Source of the DNA: Lepisosteus oculatus | Lineage: Eukaryota; Chordata; Actinopteri; Semionotiformes; Lepisosteidae | Assembly (NCBI RefSeq): GCF_040954835.1 | Contig: NC_090696.1 | Location: 72,043,722-72,107,721, forward strand | Direction of reading: 5' to 3' | Length of the DNA: 64,000 nt | In this document: one piece after another, positions 47,531 through 59,100 of the stretch | Numbering within the stretch: position 1 is the stretch's first letter | Layout: each line of letters begins with the position of its first letter | Made by a program: the position numbers and the translations under genes | The notes under the pieces: generated by a model | Database searches by the model: none | What the model was told of the DNA's origin: nothing | Seen by the model: only the letters and a program-made list of their open reading frames with translations

Positions 47531-47900
47531 GTCACGGGTGGGTGACCCCACCAGAGGCCCTGTACGCGTTGGCTCCTCCGGGCCGCCAGGGGGCAGGAGC
47601 GCCACGGCCTCCCCTTCGCTAACCGAGCCCTCCCTCCCCGTCTCGCAGCGCAGGCCTAAAACTGCAGGCTCGCTGTGGGGAGAAATTGTTGTATCCATAA
47701 CACGGATATCGGCGATTTTTTGTCATCTTGGTAGGTGAGAATGACGTTTAACTTTGAAGTCTGTCCTACATGACGTTTGATTGTGATGTCTGTGACGGGT
47801 GACCGTTTCCTCTGACGCACCGTGCCCGCGAAAGACCGGCGCAGTGGCATAAAAAAAGCAAAACTTAAAAGAGCCACTCAGCTGCTCTTGGTAGGTAAGA
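47530..47900 (+). promoter_or_regulatory. GC-rich TOPORS promoter and probable non-coding first exon
   Basis: CpG-containing stretch (47530-47670), then a region ending in strong donors: TAG/GTAAGA at 47895, and a near-copy GGTAGGTGAGA at about 47730. No ATG opens a frame that would join TOPORS, so a 5' UTR exon is most likely. Exact start not visible. Confidence 0.5.
47583..47596 (+). promoter_or_regulatory. CTCF-like motif CCGCCAGGGGGCAG
   Basis: A close match to the well-known CTCF core (CCACCAGGGGGCGC type) in the GC-rich region between SMIM27 and TOPORS. Binding is inferred from the motif only. Confidence 0.55.
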
Positions 47901-49876
47901 AAGCTTTTGCTCTGCCTATTCTTTCTTGTATATCTTTCATGTCGTTTGCTAGTTCAGTTTTAAGGAACTATGGTGGGCTAACGAGTTGTGTATTGGTACG
48001 TATTGGTTATCTAGTTCCTAGGCGGGGTTAAGACTACGAGATGCTATTTCGGGAAATAACCCAGTCACTTAGGCCTCTACAATGCGAAAGGAAGGGTTAT
48101 TATGGTTATTATGTACCAACAATATTTCAGTAGATATTTAGTATTTCAGTAGATATTTAGCCAATGTGTGCATAATGGTATCTGCCATGTTTAACCAGGT
48201 CGGGGGAGAAGTGGCAGTCTAATCAAAATGTCTTCCAGTACTTGTTCCCAGGTCTTTCCGGGGGTGCAGATAGGAAAATGACAATCGATAGTTTTTAGTT
48301 GCGTGTGGTTCCTAGATTTCAACACGGAATCACGTTTGTGGACGGCGACGCCTGCACTGTGTTGGTTATCGAGAGTCAGCCGGAATGTCACTGTGTCAGT
48401 GTCAGTTCCGCTGGCTCAATGTCCAGCCTGCTTTCGCTGTAATACTAGTTTTTAAGGAATAATACAGGCAGCCTGCTCAAAGTTCACAGTACTGTATTTA
48501 TTTTTAGCTGTGTTAATTGTATTTTAGCATATTTTCTGGCACACATACAGTACATGTACCCATAAACATACTGTACAGTTGTGTAGTTTATTTTACAATG
48601 GGAGGCTTTATGCCTGTAGGGTTTGATGAACGTTTGTCGTTTTGGTGAAATATATCGTTACGGTCTAGTAAAAAAAAAAATTAGCACTTATTCAATTTTG
48701 CCAAAGTATTTATTGAACGGCATATATAGAATGCTTAAAATATTAACAGGTTTGTTCAAGTCGTCGTATCGTTTATATAACCGAGATAAGCTAGGTTCGT
48801 AAGAGAAGGAGACATGGCGAAATTTCAGTGACGTCTGGATACGTCAGACTGTCTATATTTCTGCATTTACTGTAAAAAAATGGAGCAGAAATGCCAAAAC
48901 GATTTGCATGCTCATCCAAAACAAGTACATTTGTTTTGAGGAGTTACATAAAGTAAATCTAATGATTTCGGTAATACACAACTGCAAAAAATACACTTTT
49001 TGGCACACAGAGCTGTTTTAAGTAGTAGTGTCTTTTGCCGTTCTTGTCTGTGAGCCTCAGTCACTGGGACAGTTTCAGCAGCATCAGGTGCCACACTAGG
49101 ATATCTTTTCCAGTGGCATATAATACAGAAGTTATGTTATCCAAGACGATAGCCTCATTATTTATAGTTGAATTCTTGTCAGACTGTATAATACTTAGTT
49201 TTGTGCAAAGTAAAATGTCTAAGGAGGCCTATTTAATTAAATGTTTTGGTCACACTAACCCGATATTTGAGGTGTGAAAGGTATTCATACTTTTCAGATG
49301 CTTAATCTGTGAGATAGCGTGAACTAGAACATAAGAAATGTGTTCAAACAAATCAGATGTCATTCAACCGATCTTTCTTCTTTGGTTTCTAATAGCTTAA
49401 TGAACTAAATGTACTTGGACTCTGAGGCATTCATGATTGTTTATTGGAACGAACTTCTTAATTAAGTAGGAACAGAACTTTTCTTTTTAATTAAAAAGAC
49501 TCATTATTATTGAATACAACAAAGTTGTGGCATTGTTCTTCAATTTGCAGGGTTTCAAGATCTTTTTTCCTTGATTTGTAAGCCTTTTGGCTGACTGCTA
49601 AAAGCTGAGACATCTACAAATGCACTGATATGTGGATGCATTGTTGATGTCCCTTTTATTTCTAAACACCTATATTTCAATCTAGTATTTAAGGAATGAT
49701 TTCACTCCAGCTAATACCTGTTTTAATTATTATTGCACTTTATGATGATTTTTTGTGGTTTGAAATTCTCTGTTATTTTTAAGATATTGAAAAAAGACTG
49801 CACAACACTGGGGTATATTATAGTGTTGAAATATACTTTATAAATTGTAACACGCTTTTGTTTTTTTATTTTTGAG
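47901..49876 (+). other. TOPORS 5' intron
   Basis: AT-rich, no coding pattern. Ends in a T-rich tract and TTTGAG at 49871-49876, a plausible acceptor, which puts the exon start at 49877 just before the ATG. Confidence 0.55.
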
Positions 49877-49879
49877 GTG

Positions 49880-52765
49880 ATGGCATCTACCAAGAAGAAG
49901 TTGAGGATGCGCAAGAAGTTTTCCCCCAAAGATGGAGCCAGCAAAGTGTCACAGACTGTATTGGTGGAAGCATCTCCAGACTCCAAATGCCCCATTTGCC
50001 TGGACAAATTCAACAACATGGCACACTTGGACCGCTGCCTTCACAAGTTCTGCTTCCGGTGCATACATGAGTGGTCCAAAAACAAAGCAGAGTGCCCGCT
50101 ATGCAAGCAGCCTTTCAACTCCATCTTCCACACCGTAAAAGCCGAGGACGACTTCAAGGAATTCGTCCTGCGCCCGACGGAAAACGGCTCTTTTGGCAGC
50201 CCAGACGGGCATCGGTTCAGGTACCGCACCACCTTGACAAGAGAGCGCAGGCAGTTCAATCCCCCGAGGAGGACATCGCCACCCCCAGACAATGGGGTGA
50301 TGTTTGAAAGCCTGAGCAGTGCATCCGCGCAGCAGCACAACAGAGGAATTCACCGCATGATGCTGAGGCTGGCTGCAAGGAGGAGAGCCCAGATTGAGGG
50401 AAGGTCTGTGCGTCACATGCGGGAACAAGAGATCATCAACTTCAGGCGGGCTCTGTATCGCACTGGCGTGCGGGTAAGGAGTGTCCGAGATGGGGGGCGC
50501 TATCGGGACATCTCTGCTGAATTCTTCCAGAGGAACCCAGCTTGTCTACACCGTCTCGTGCCCTGGCTGAAAAGGGAGCTGACTGTGCTTTACGGTGCTC
50601 ATGGCTCTCTGGTGAACATTGTGCAACACATCATCATGTCCCGCATCACTAGATACAACATGGAAGACCAAGCCATCCAGGATGAGCTGCGGCCCTTCTT
50701 GCTGACTCGCACTGACCACTTCCTACATGAGTTTATCAGCTTTGCACGGTCCCCTTACAATATGGATGCCTATGACCAGCATGCCATTTATGACTGCCCT
50801 GCACCGTCTTATGAAGAAGGCAGCAGCTCGGACTCATCAGTCATTACCATTTCGGCCGATGAAGCTGATTCTGGAGAGCGGAATCGCCCTTCCCTCAGCG
50901 TGGCAGGCAGTGGCTTGAGCCAAGCGCCGTGGGACGATGAAACTCCTGGCCCATCTTACTCAACAGTAGAACAGGTACAGCTGCCCTCACGGTCTGTCAG
51001 TGAATCAGAGTCTGAGAGCAGCAGAGAGGAAGAAAGGGCACCTGGGCCTTCTCGGCAACAGAGCAATCAAGTAAAAACTGATCCAGCCAGTAATGAAGGT
51101 GGCAATGCCTCATCAGGTGAAGAAGACTGCGTGATTGTGGGTTATGTCAAGCCAATGGCTGAAAGGACACCTGAACTTGTCCAGCTGTCCTCTGATTCTG
51201 AAGAGTCTGTCAACAATGAAACTGCAGAGGTACCAGAACAACCTGAACACATTAGATTCTGTAGCATTAGTCCACCGTCTACTGTATGCTCCTCACTGTC
51301 TAAAGACAAATCTCCAGACAGATGTGATCAATCCAGCAAGATGTTGGAGAGGAAAGACCAAGATCGGTCATCATTTGGTGAAACAGAAAGGCAGCCTTCT
51401 GAACGCAGGAGTTCACCTTCAGCAGACAGAGAGAGGGCTTCGAGAGAGAAAGACAGAAGCAGTTCAAAACATTACAGCAAAGACAGACATGCTTATGAGG
51501 ATGACCGAAGGCGACACAGGCAAAACAGGTCAAGAGACAGAACGAGGTCACGGAGCAAAGAAAGGTCTCATCATAGGAGCAGGAGGAGATCTCGAAGCAG
51601 AGAACGGAGTTGGTCAGTAAGGAGCCCAACCATATCGATAAACAGCGATAGCACGCTTTCAAGAAGCAGGCAGCATTCAAGATCACGCAGTAGAGACTAT
51701 CCTTCCTCTAGGGATGCTATATGGCCCATAAGTCGGGACAAGGACTACAGCTACTCTAGACACAACCATGAGAAATCTTATTCATACCACTGGGACTCCT
51801 ACAGTCGCTACAGCAGAGACAGAGATAACAGCGATTCATTGTATGTGCAGAACAGGTCCTATTACACTAGTTACTGCATGAGCCCAGGCTATGGCGCCTG
51901 TTCTCGCTCCCGAAGTAGAAGCCGCAGCAGTCACAGGGATTCCCACCACCGCCGGGAAAGGAGGCGTTCAAGAACTTTGTCCAGCACAAGTTCCCGGGAA
52001 TCCCATGGAGCTCACCGAAGATCAAGGCTTGAAAAACCAAGTGGGAAAAGGAAATACAAGACTCGCCATTTGGAGGCGACCTCCAAAGACAAAGCATCCA
52101 AGTCGCACGTATCCTCCTCATCCAGCCTCCGGGAGAGGAAGGAGAACAGCGAAAGACATCACAAGAAGTCCCGAAGGAAGAGCCGAAGCCCGAGTGTGGA
52201 GATCGTATACGAGGGGAAGGCCACGGGAGAGAGCCGGCGGCACCACAAGAAGAAGAAGAAGCACAAAAAGAAAAGCAGGAGGCACAGAAGCAAGGACAGA
52301 GCACCTCAGAGATCGCCGACTGTTATCACCATCGACAGTGACAGTGACGGCAGTGTGAGAGGCAAAGATTGCCAGATCAATGAAAATGAGGTTTCTACCA
52401 CTACTGGCAGCTGTGCTGAGACCACTGTGCCTGAAACTAGCTTGCAAGTCACTGAGGAGCGAGAGCTGTCAGTTGATCAGGACAGTCATGGGGACGTGGT
52501 GAAGACTGAGGCAGCCTCTGTAATAGATGGTCTAATCAGTGACAAGTGTGACATTATGTGTAGTGTAATTGCACAGACATCCTTTGCCTTGGAGGGTGAT
52601 GCAAGTAGCTCAAGCCCTTCGAACGCCAGGGAACGCCACTCTTTGGAGCAGAGGGATTCAGGAAACTCCACAGCAGCAGAGGCAGGGCCCTTGGCTACTG
52701 GTTCTCAGACTGAATGTCCAAATGAGAGCCCTCACCTGAACTATGCCTGCACCCCCCCTCCTTAG
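49880..52765 (+). CDS. topors: TOPORS, RING E3 ubiquitin/SUMO ligase, arginine/serine-rich
   Basis: Nuclear RING ligase that binds topoisomerase I and p53 and can transfer both ubiquitin and SUMO; also linked to cilia and retina in human. 961 residues in one exon. Visible: C3HC4 RING with C37, C40, C53, H55, C58, C61, C72, C75; the conserved block RRNPACLHRLVPWLKREL-type around 215-235; SUMO-interaction-like motifs VITIS (about 320), CVIVGYV (about 417), PELVQLSSDSEE and VITIDSDSD (about 815); a long RS-rich region (about 500-720); KRKYKTRH; and a Lys/His-rich stretch (HHKKKKKHKKK). The frame also stays open one codon upstream to a GTG at 49877. The ATG at 49880 aligns with an internal start (MASAAKEF-type) of human TOPORS, whose longer form has about 65 extra N-terminal residues. 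No such extension was found here. PolyA signals at 52836 and 53303. Confidence 0.97.
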   Translation: MASTKKKLRMRKKFSPKDGASKVSQTVLVEASPDSKCPICLDKFNNMAHLDRCLHKFCFRCIHEWSKNKAECPLCKQPFNSIFHTVKAEDDFKEFVLRPTENGSFGSPDGHRFRYRTTLTRERRQFNPPRRTSPPPDNGVMFESLSSASAQQHNRGIHRMMLRLAARRRAQIEGRSVRHMREQEIINFRRALYRTGVRVRSVRDGGRYRDISAEFFQRNPACLHRLVPWLKRELTVLYGAHGSLVNIVQHIIMSRITRYNMEDQAIQDELRPFLLTRTDHFLHEFISFARSPYNMDAYDQHAIYDCPAPSYEEGSSSDSSVITISADEADSGERNRPSLSVAGSGLSQAPWDDETPGPSYSTVEQVQLPSRSVSESESESSREEERAPGPSRQQSNQVKTDPASNEGGNASSGEEDCVIVGYVKPMAERTPELVQLSSDSEESVNNETAEVPEQPEHIRFCSISPPSTVCSSLSKDKSPDRCDQSSKMLERKDQDRSSFGETERQPSERRSSPSADRERASREKDRSSSKHYSKDRHAYEDDRRRHRQNRSRDRTRSRSKERSHHRSRRRSRSRERSWSVRSPTISINSDSTLSRSRQHSRSRSRDYPSSRDAIWPISRDKDYSYSRHNHEKSYSYHWDSYSRYSRDRDNSDSLYVQNRSYYTSYCMSPGYGACSRSRSRSRSSHRDSHHRRERRRSRTLSSTSSRESHGAHRRSRLEKPSGKRKYKTRHLEATSKDKASKSHVSSSSSLRERKENSERHHKKSRRKSRSPSVEIVYEGKATGESRRHHKKKKKHKKKSRRHRSKDRAPQRSPTVITIDSDSDGSVRGKDCQINENEVSTTTGSCAETTVPETSLQVTEERELSVDQDSHGDVVKTEAASVIDGLISDKCDIMCSVIAQTSFALEGDASSSSPSNARERHSLEQRDSGNSTAAEAGPLATGSQTECPNESPHLNYACTPPP

Positions 52766-52835
52766 ACGTTCCACCCTTTCTGGGTACATGGACATCATGA
52801 ATTGAACTGCCAATTAAGCAAAAGTGCATACAAAA

Positions 52836-52841
52836 AATAAA
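52836..52841 (+). terminator. TOPORS proximal polyA signal AATAAA
   Basis: 71 bases past the stop. A second AATAAA at 53303-53308 could give a longer 3' UTR. Confidence 0.45.
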
Positions 52842-52844
52842 ATT

Positions 52845-54385
52845 GTTCGGAGATCAAATTATCTTTTTTTTTAAAACAGGTGCATCTTATGAAAGTATCT
52901 TTATGTAATCGGTGATATTCCCTCAAAAACACCCAGATGTAAAGTTTAGTGATTTTATCCATTTTATCCTTTCACTCTAGACTTGAGAATATGTAAATTT
53001 TCCACTTCACCATTTACACGTTATTGAGCCTGTGACTTGATAACTGAAGGTGTACAAACCATTCCAGTCACTTTTAGAAGTTGTACAGACAGTGTACAGT
53101 CATTCTCAGGGAAAAGACTTGACAAATAGCTGCTTTTCACAATGGTGATAGTGACCTTCAAGCATTATTCTTGAGGTAATGCGAAATGGAGCAGTTGTGG
53201 ATTTTGTTTAAATACTGCGTGTACCATATTTTAATCGCATAAAGACTACGTTTTGGACTGAGGACAGTTGAACTTCCACCTTGCAAGAATTGTTATAAAA
53301 GAAATAAATGTTTAAAACAAGTCTTTTTTTTTTTAAGTTGCATTGTATCTAGAGCTTTGCTTTTGCTTTGGTCAGTGAGCGTGCTCAGCCCTCAGTCGAG
53401 GGATGTCTTAAAATGTCCCATTACAAAATACTAATTTTTATTCAGATTGTAGCAAAATGACATGATTTTGTTAATTTAAAAGGTTTATTTTAGACTTTTT
53501 ATATCTATCCCAATAAGCTTCCTTTCCATTTTGTTTTTACGAGAACCACTTTTGCTGCAGAACCAAATTAAAAAAAAAAATACTTTGAAATACGAACATA
53601 TCTCCAGCCTGGCTGGTTAGTTGGATTAAATGGTTATGATCAAATGAATAAGAATTGGACAAATTGACATAACGGGGGACTAGACACTCAAGTGAAGCAT
53701 TGATTTTTATTCTGTCTACAAAAAATTAAAAAGTAGAAAGCCTGGAAAAACCTAAGGTTACAGCGATTTATGGGACTGTTATAAACTGTTTTTTAAAGTG
53801 ATTAATAGCATTATTTATTGCAAATAAGATATATTTGATTGTTATCTCCCTTTTAATCCTTCATCTGACTTGGTGTTTCTTAAAGAACAGTTTTTATATA
53901 AACTGCATGTTCTTAATTTTAATTTTAATTTCACCTGCCCCCTTTCTTACAATCCTACATCACCTTGCTTCCAGTGTCAGTGGGAGGAAGTGGGTGTATC
54001 ATGGTGTTTTAAGATACAAATGTCAAGGTGACAAGCCTGAGAATAGCAGTGGAACGTGATGTGATTCATGGTGTAAATTGATAATCCTATAAGTACCTGT
54101 TATTTTTTATTTACTTTTTTAGATTTTTCGAGTTTTATCTTTCAATAAGTGTTTCGTTGGGGGATGTAATATAAATGAGGGAAAATTTCTAAAATGTACT
54201 GTAGATTAATATATTGACTTGTGCCAGCAGCCATATCTAATGAAGAAATGAGTTTACAGGGTCATCTCTTTCTAAATGCACAGACTGGTTGTTTGGAATT
54301 TTTCAGGGGGTTTCCTTTGGGAAGTCATCGCAGCCCCATATCTTCAACCAAGTATCGTGCACATATTCCTAAGTCATTACTTACC
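52845..54385. other. TOPORS 3' UTR and intergenic DNA
   Basis: AT-rich, no coding content or recognisable RNA gene. Confidence 0.45.
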
Positions 54386-54929
54386 AGCAGCCATATCACC
54401 CTGCAACTCACAACTGGCAACCCACTGAAGCTCAGCAGGTGTGAGCCTGGTCAGTACCTGGATGGGAGACCTCCTGGGAAAAACTAAGGTTGCTGCTGGA
54501 AGAGGTGTTAGTGGGGCCAGCAGGGTCCATGTGGATCCTAATGCCCCAGTGTAGTGACGGGGACACTATACTGTAAACAGGCGCCGTCCTTCGGATGAGA
54601 CGTAGAACCGAGGTCCTGACTCTCTGTGGTCATTAAAAATCCCAGGGGGTTTCTCAAAAAGAGTAGGGGTGTAACCCCGGCGTCCTGGCCAAATTTCCCA
54701 TTGGCCCTTGCCAATCATGGCCTCCTAATAATCCCCATGTATGAATTGGCTTCATTACTCTGCTCTCCTCCCCTCTGCTAGCTAATGTGTGGGGAGCGTT
54801 CTGGCGCACTATGCCTGCTGTCGCATCATCCAGGTGGGGCTGCACATTGGTGGGGGTGGAGGGGAGTCCCCATTACCTGTAAAGCGCTTTGAGTGGAGTG
54901 TCCAGAAAAGCGCTATATAAGTGTAAGCA

Positions 54930-54966
<37 letters not shown>
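54386..54966 (+). repeat. 5S-rRNA-derived SINE, full length, (ATT)n tail
   Basis: Head (54386-54490) follows 5S rRNA: CCATATCACCCTG, GAAGCTCAGCAGG, AGCCTGGTCAGTACCTGGAT and GGGAGACC. A body of about 380 bases ends with the LINE-like unit AAAGCGCTTTGAGTGGAGTG and GCGCTATATAAGTG, then (ATT)n at 54930-54966. The head carries the 5S-type internal promoter region. Other copies lie at 40281, 56499 and 57837. Confidence 0.9.
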
Positions 54967-54967
<1 letters not shown>

Positions 54968-55499
54968 TTCAAATTACAGGTTTTGCAAAGTCAGGTAACT
55001 ACAGTTCATTGTGACACATTAAGAGTCACAGCCCAGCCACGGAAAAGCAAATCTGCTAGATCATGCTTTGTTTCTGACCACAAAATGACCACGCTCCCCC
55101 GAGGGGCTGCAGTAAGGAAAGCCCCCATCTCTAAAAAACAGTTCAGGATGCAAAAGACTAAAGACACTTCATTCATAAAACAGCAGCCCTTTATTCCTGA
55201 CTGTCAGCTCAAAATACCGATAAAATAGGAACCAAAATTATGTAACTGAATATTACAGGTTGGATAGTCTTTCACTTAAAAAAAACCGAGTTATGTTAGA
55301 ATGTGATCATGATAGTATTGCAAAGAACAAAGTCATATTTGTTACAATTGAGATCCAGAAAATTAATGCGACATTTATTTACTTCTCTGTTTAACCCTTT
55401 AATAAAATTCCGCAAAGTAAAAGGAGGTGGTACCAGGTGTTAAATAGCAGCATTTACTGTATCATCGTGGTTGGGATCAGGGGGCTCTTTTAAGACTGC

Positions 55500-55560
55500 A
55501 AGCAAATGGTCCTTGACCTTCCTTACCATGTTGTTGAAGCTGATGCACTGGCTTCTTTGA
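55500..55560 (+). repeat. Fragment of the GGAACAAG dispersed repeat
   Basis: CATGTTGTTGAAGCTGATGC (55527-55546) matches the segment after the core in the copies at 8770 and 42553. Confidence 0.35.
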
Positions 55561-55820
55561 AACAAAAGTGCTATATGAGATACTGTATTTGGATCAGTTA
55601 CAGTAGGTACTAGAATGGCCACATTACCTTCTCCTGTTTCTTAACATCCTTATGTTCTGTTTTCAGCTTACGTTTTCCAGGAAACCGGACGTCCACCAGC
55701 TTAAAAATGGTACAAGTGGGGTCTAAAATCCTTCTCAAACAGTTAACTCTGAGCTCCGAGAGCCCTCCCACATCAGCACGATGACTTCTTGCGCATTCGT
55801 TTAACTCTGCGAACCGGAGA

Positions 55821-56077
55821 CTGAAAGAAAGCTGAAACTGAATCGTGAGATTTAAAACTGCATGTACGGAGATGTGAAAATATTAAAAGTGTTAGCATAT
55901 TAATTGTGGGTTACAAACCTCTACCTTAAATTTTTTAAGGCCACCCCTTTTACTAATGTTGCGCTGTGTCAAAGAAAAAATCAACAACGCTCATGTCTCC
56001 GGTTTCATTTTTCTCTACAGTTTCGTTTCTGTTCCAGCTCAGCTTGCAAAACACGTCATTAACTTGAAGCGAAACTA
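55821..56077 (+). promoter_or_regulatory. RIGI promoter with clustered IRF/ISRE-like motifs
   Basis: Three GAAA-pair sites lie within 350 bases before the ATG: GAAAGAAAGCTGAAACTGAA (55823-55842); a minus-strand pair in GGTTTCATTTTTCTC...AGTTTCGTTTCT (56001-56030); and AAGCGAAACT (56067-56076). Each contains or nearly contains AANNGAAA, the IRF core. RIGI is known to be interferon-inducible. Binding here is inferred. Confidence 0.5.
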
Positions 56078-56168
56078 GGAGGGGTTTGTGTAAGGTCTCA
56101 ACAGGCTGTTTATCGAGAGTGCAGCTTCTTGTTTTACCGTCTGTTTCTGCAGAAGGACTAAACTAAAA

Positions 56169-59100
56169 ATGTATGAATTAGAAAAGGAAAACTTAAAGAG
56201 GTTCAACAGTTATATTGTCAAAATACTCCGCCCTTCCTACATCAAGGAATTTATGGTGGATTATCTCCGTCCAGGTATGTCAAGTTATAATTTATCGCAA
56301 TGCTGCAAAGAGGGCCTGATAAAAAAAACAACAACAAATTGTGTCGTTAGGAATGTGACGGCTTCGATATAGAAAGGGTGCGCTGTGTGCTGAAGTGATA
56401 GTTTTTTTTTAATCGGGATAATTTTTTAAACCACTGGCCGAATGCAAACGAAAGTCAACAAGCTCAACAAGCAAGCAGTAACTTGTACTCGCATTGCGGC
56501 TACACATGGGTAGTGGTGGAGGGGAGTCCCCATCACCTGTGAAGCACTTTAATTGGAGTGTCCAGAAAAGTGCTGTATAAATGGAATTATGTTTCGTATT
56601 ATTAGTAGGAAAATAATCGGTCGCACCAGTGACTGAAGTCTCGTTTTGCACTGAGCATCCAGTTGGGAACTTCGACTGTGCATCTTGGGCACAGCTCCCA
56701 CCTCACAAATCTTCCCTTCACCTGTCAGACGGCGTAAGGAGACCCACCTGCTACATATTTACATTTTCATATATACTGAATTAGAGACAGTGCAGAGAAA
56801 AAGGACTTGCATTAAAGCAGCACAAAGAGGACGGTCTCCCGTGGTGTTCGTGTGCAGTCTGGGTGACTGACTACACCTCTCGTCACCCTTTGGGCAGTAA
56901 ATAACAAAAGGCTTCAAAAGCTTTAACTTTTGAAGTTCAATAGGGTGAACAACAGCAAATCTCAGTTGCTTGACAGAACTGTCCGTTGTGCTAATCATTG
57001 AAATTCTTACATATTAAATTAGTACGTTGTTGGATGTGTACAACGTTTTTGACTGCTGAGCTCTGTCTTTATGTTATACTATATACAGTATGTACCCAAG
57101 TGCATATGGTAAGCAATATTTCCGTGTGGTGGTGGCTATTTTTTTTTTTGGCATTTGTTTTATTTCGGTACTTTCATGAGATGATTCAATATTCTAAACG
57201 TTAAAACTTTTCCCACTGCATTTACAAAAATAAAACGTTAGAGTCTGACAGTAACAGGTTGAAATTGTAGATTTGACACAATTCAACTCACAAACTCAAA
57301 GACCCAATATCTCCTGAAGACTATGGTTTATGCCCTACAGAGAAAGCAGAGCAGATTATATCAGAAGAGGGTATATCTGTCACAAGCGCTGCAGAAATGC
57401 TCATGAGGAGCCTGTGGACACTGGACCAGGATGGGTGGTTTGTGGCCTTTCTGAATACACTGAGGGCAGAAGGTAGGTTTAAACAGTTGCAAATAAAGAC
57501 CTGCGTTTTATCATTTTGCATCGGAGAAGTGGACTAGGGGTGGCATGGTGGTACAATGGTAAGCATTGTCGCTTTGGCGCTCTGGGGTCCTGGGTTCGAT
57601 TCTGGGGCTGTGGTACTGTCTGTGTGGAGTTTGCATGGTTTCCCCGTGTTTGTGTGGGTTTCCTCCAGGTGCTCCAGGTTCCTCCCACAGTTCAAAGACA
57701 TGCTGGTAGGTTAATTGGCTTCTGGGAAACTTGGCCCTGGAACCCCGAGTGCGTGCGTATTCACGTTCATCTGCCCTGCGATGGACTGCTGTTCTGTTCA
57801 GGGTGTATCCTGCCTTGCACCTGTTGTTTGCCAGGATAATAATAATAATAATTGCTTACACTTATATAGCGCTTTTCTGGACACTCCACTCAAAGCGCTT
57901 TACAGGTAATGGGGATCCCCTCCACCACCACCAATGTGCAGCCCCACCTGGATGATGCGACGGCAGCCATAGTGCGCCAGAACGCTCACCACACATCAGC
58001 TATCAGTGGGGAGGAGAACAGAGTAATATAGCCAATTCATAGAGGGGGATTTTTAGGAGGCCATGATTGGTAAGGACCAATGGGAAATTTGGCCAGGACG
58101 CCGGGGTTACACCCCTACTCTTTTTGAGAAGCGCCCTGGGATTTTTAATGACCACAGAGAGTCAGGACCTCGGTTTTTACGTCTCATCCGAAGGACGGCG
58201 CCTGTTTACAGTATAGTGTCCCCATCACTATACTGGGGCATTAGGACCCACATGGACCGCAGGGTGAGCGCCCCCTGCTGGCCCCACTAACACCTCTTCC
58301 AGCAGCAACCTTAGTTTTTCCCAGGAGGTCTCCCATCCAGGTACTGACCAGGCTCACACCTGCTGAGCTTCAGTGGGCTGCCAGTTGTGAGATGCAGGGT
58401 GATATGGCTGCTAGGCTCCGACTCCCCCGGTGACCCTGAACTGAACTGGAGGAAGCTCACCGATAGCCAAAATCCATATACTTTAATTTTCTGAAAAGTC
58501 ACCCGCACAAATAGTGGTTTCATTTGATGTTCAGTATGTTAGTTTAATATAGACTTAGACTTAGAATCAACATTAAAAACGTAACGCTTCCTAACGTGAC
58601 AAATGTGCCCTTTGTCCCTTTTCGTTTGAAGGTTACACTGGACTTTATGAGGCGATTAAAGAATGGGACTTTAAAAACATTGACAGTATGGAACCTTTTA
58701 AGCATCTGTTGGATCGTATTGAACAGTCTTTCACTAAACAGATAAAGCCGACAGAAATGATCAACCACATGAAGGACTGCCTCCTTGCCCGTGAATGTGA
58801 GGAGATCATGGCAGTAGGTGGAAATCGGTGTCTTACTTTTCTTTTTAGAGTGCGTCCTTATGGAATTTTGTTAAGTCCCTGGTTTTCTATAAAGCTGGGA
58901 AAATATCCATAGACTTGGAATATGACTAGTTGTTAAGTTGCCTTCCCATGTTGCGTTGCTGCAATAATGTTGGAAGGAAATGAAGGAAAGCTTTGGAATA
59001 GCTTGGGTTATGGAAACCTTGAGATGAACGTTTGGTCTAGGTAACAACAGATTGATTACCCCTGTGTTCTAGTAACTCCCTTCAGTCATCCTTACTCTTC

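Noticed and set aside
49877-49879. GTG as TOPORS start
   Set aside because: ATG follows directly. The GTG is just the exon's first codon after the acceptor.
54386-54490. Genuine 5S rRNA gene
   Set aside because: Only about 100 bases resemble 5S, with many changes, and they continue into a SINE body and (ATT)n tail.
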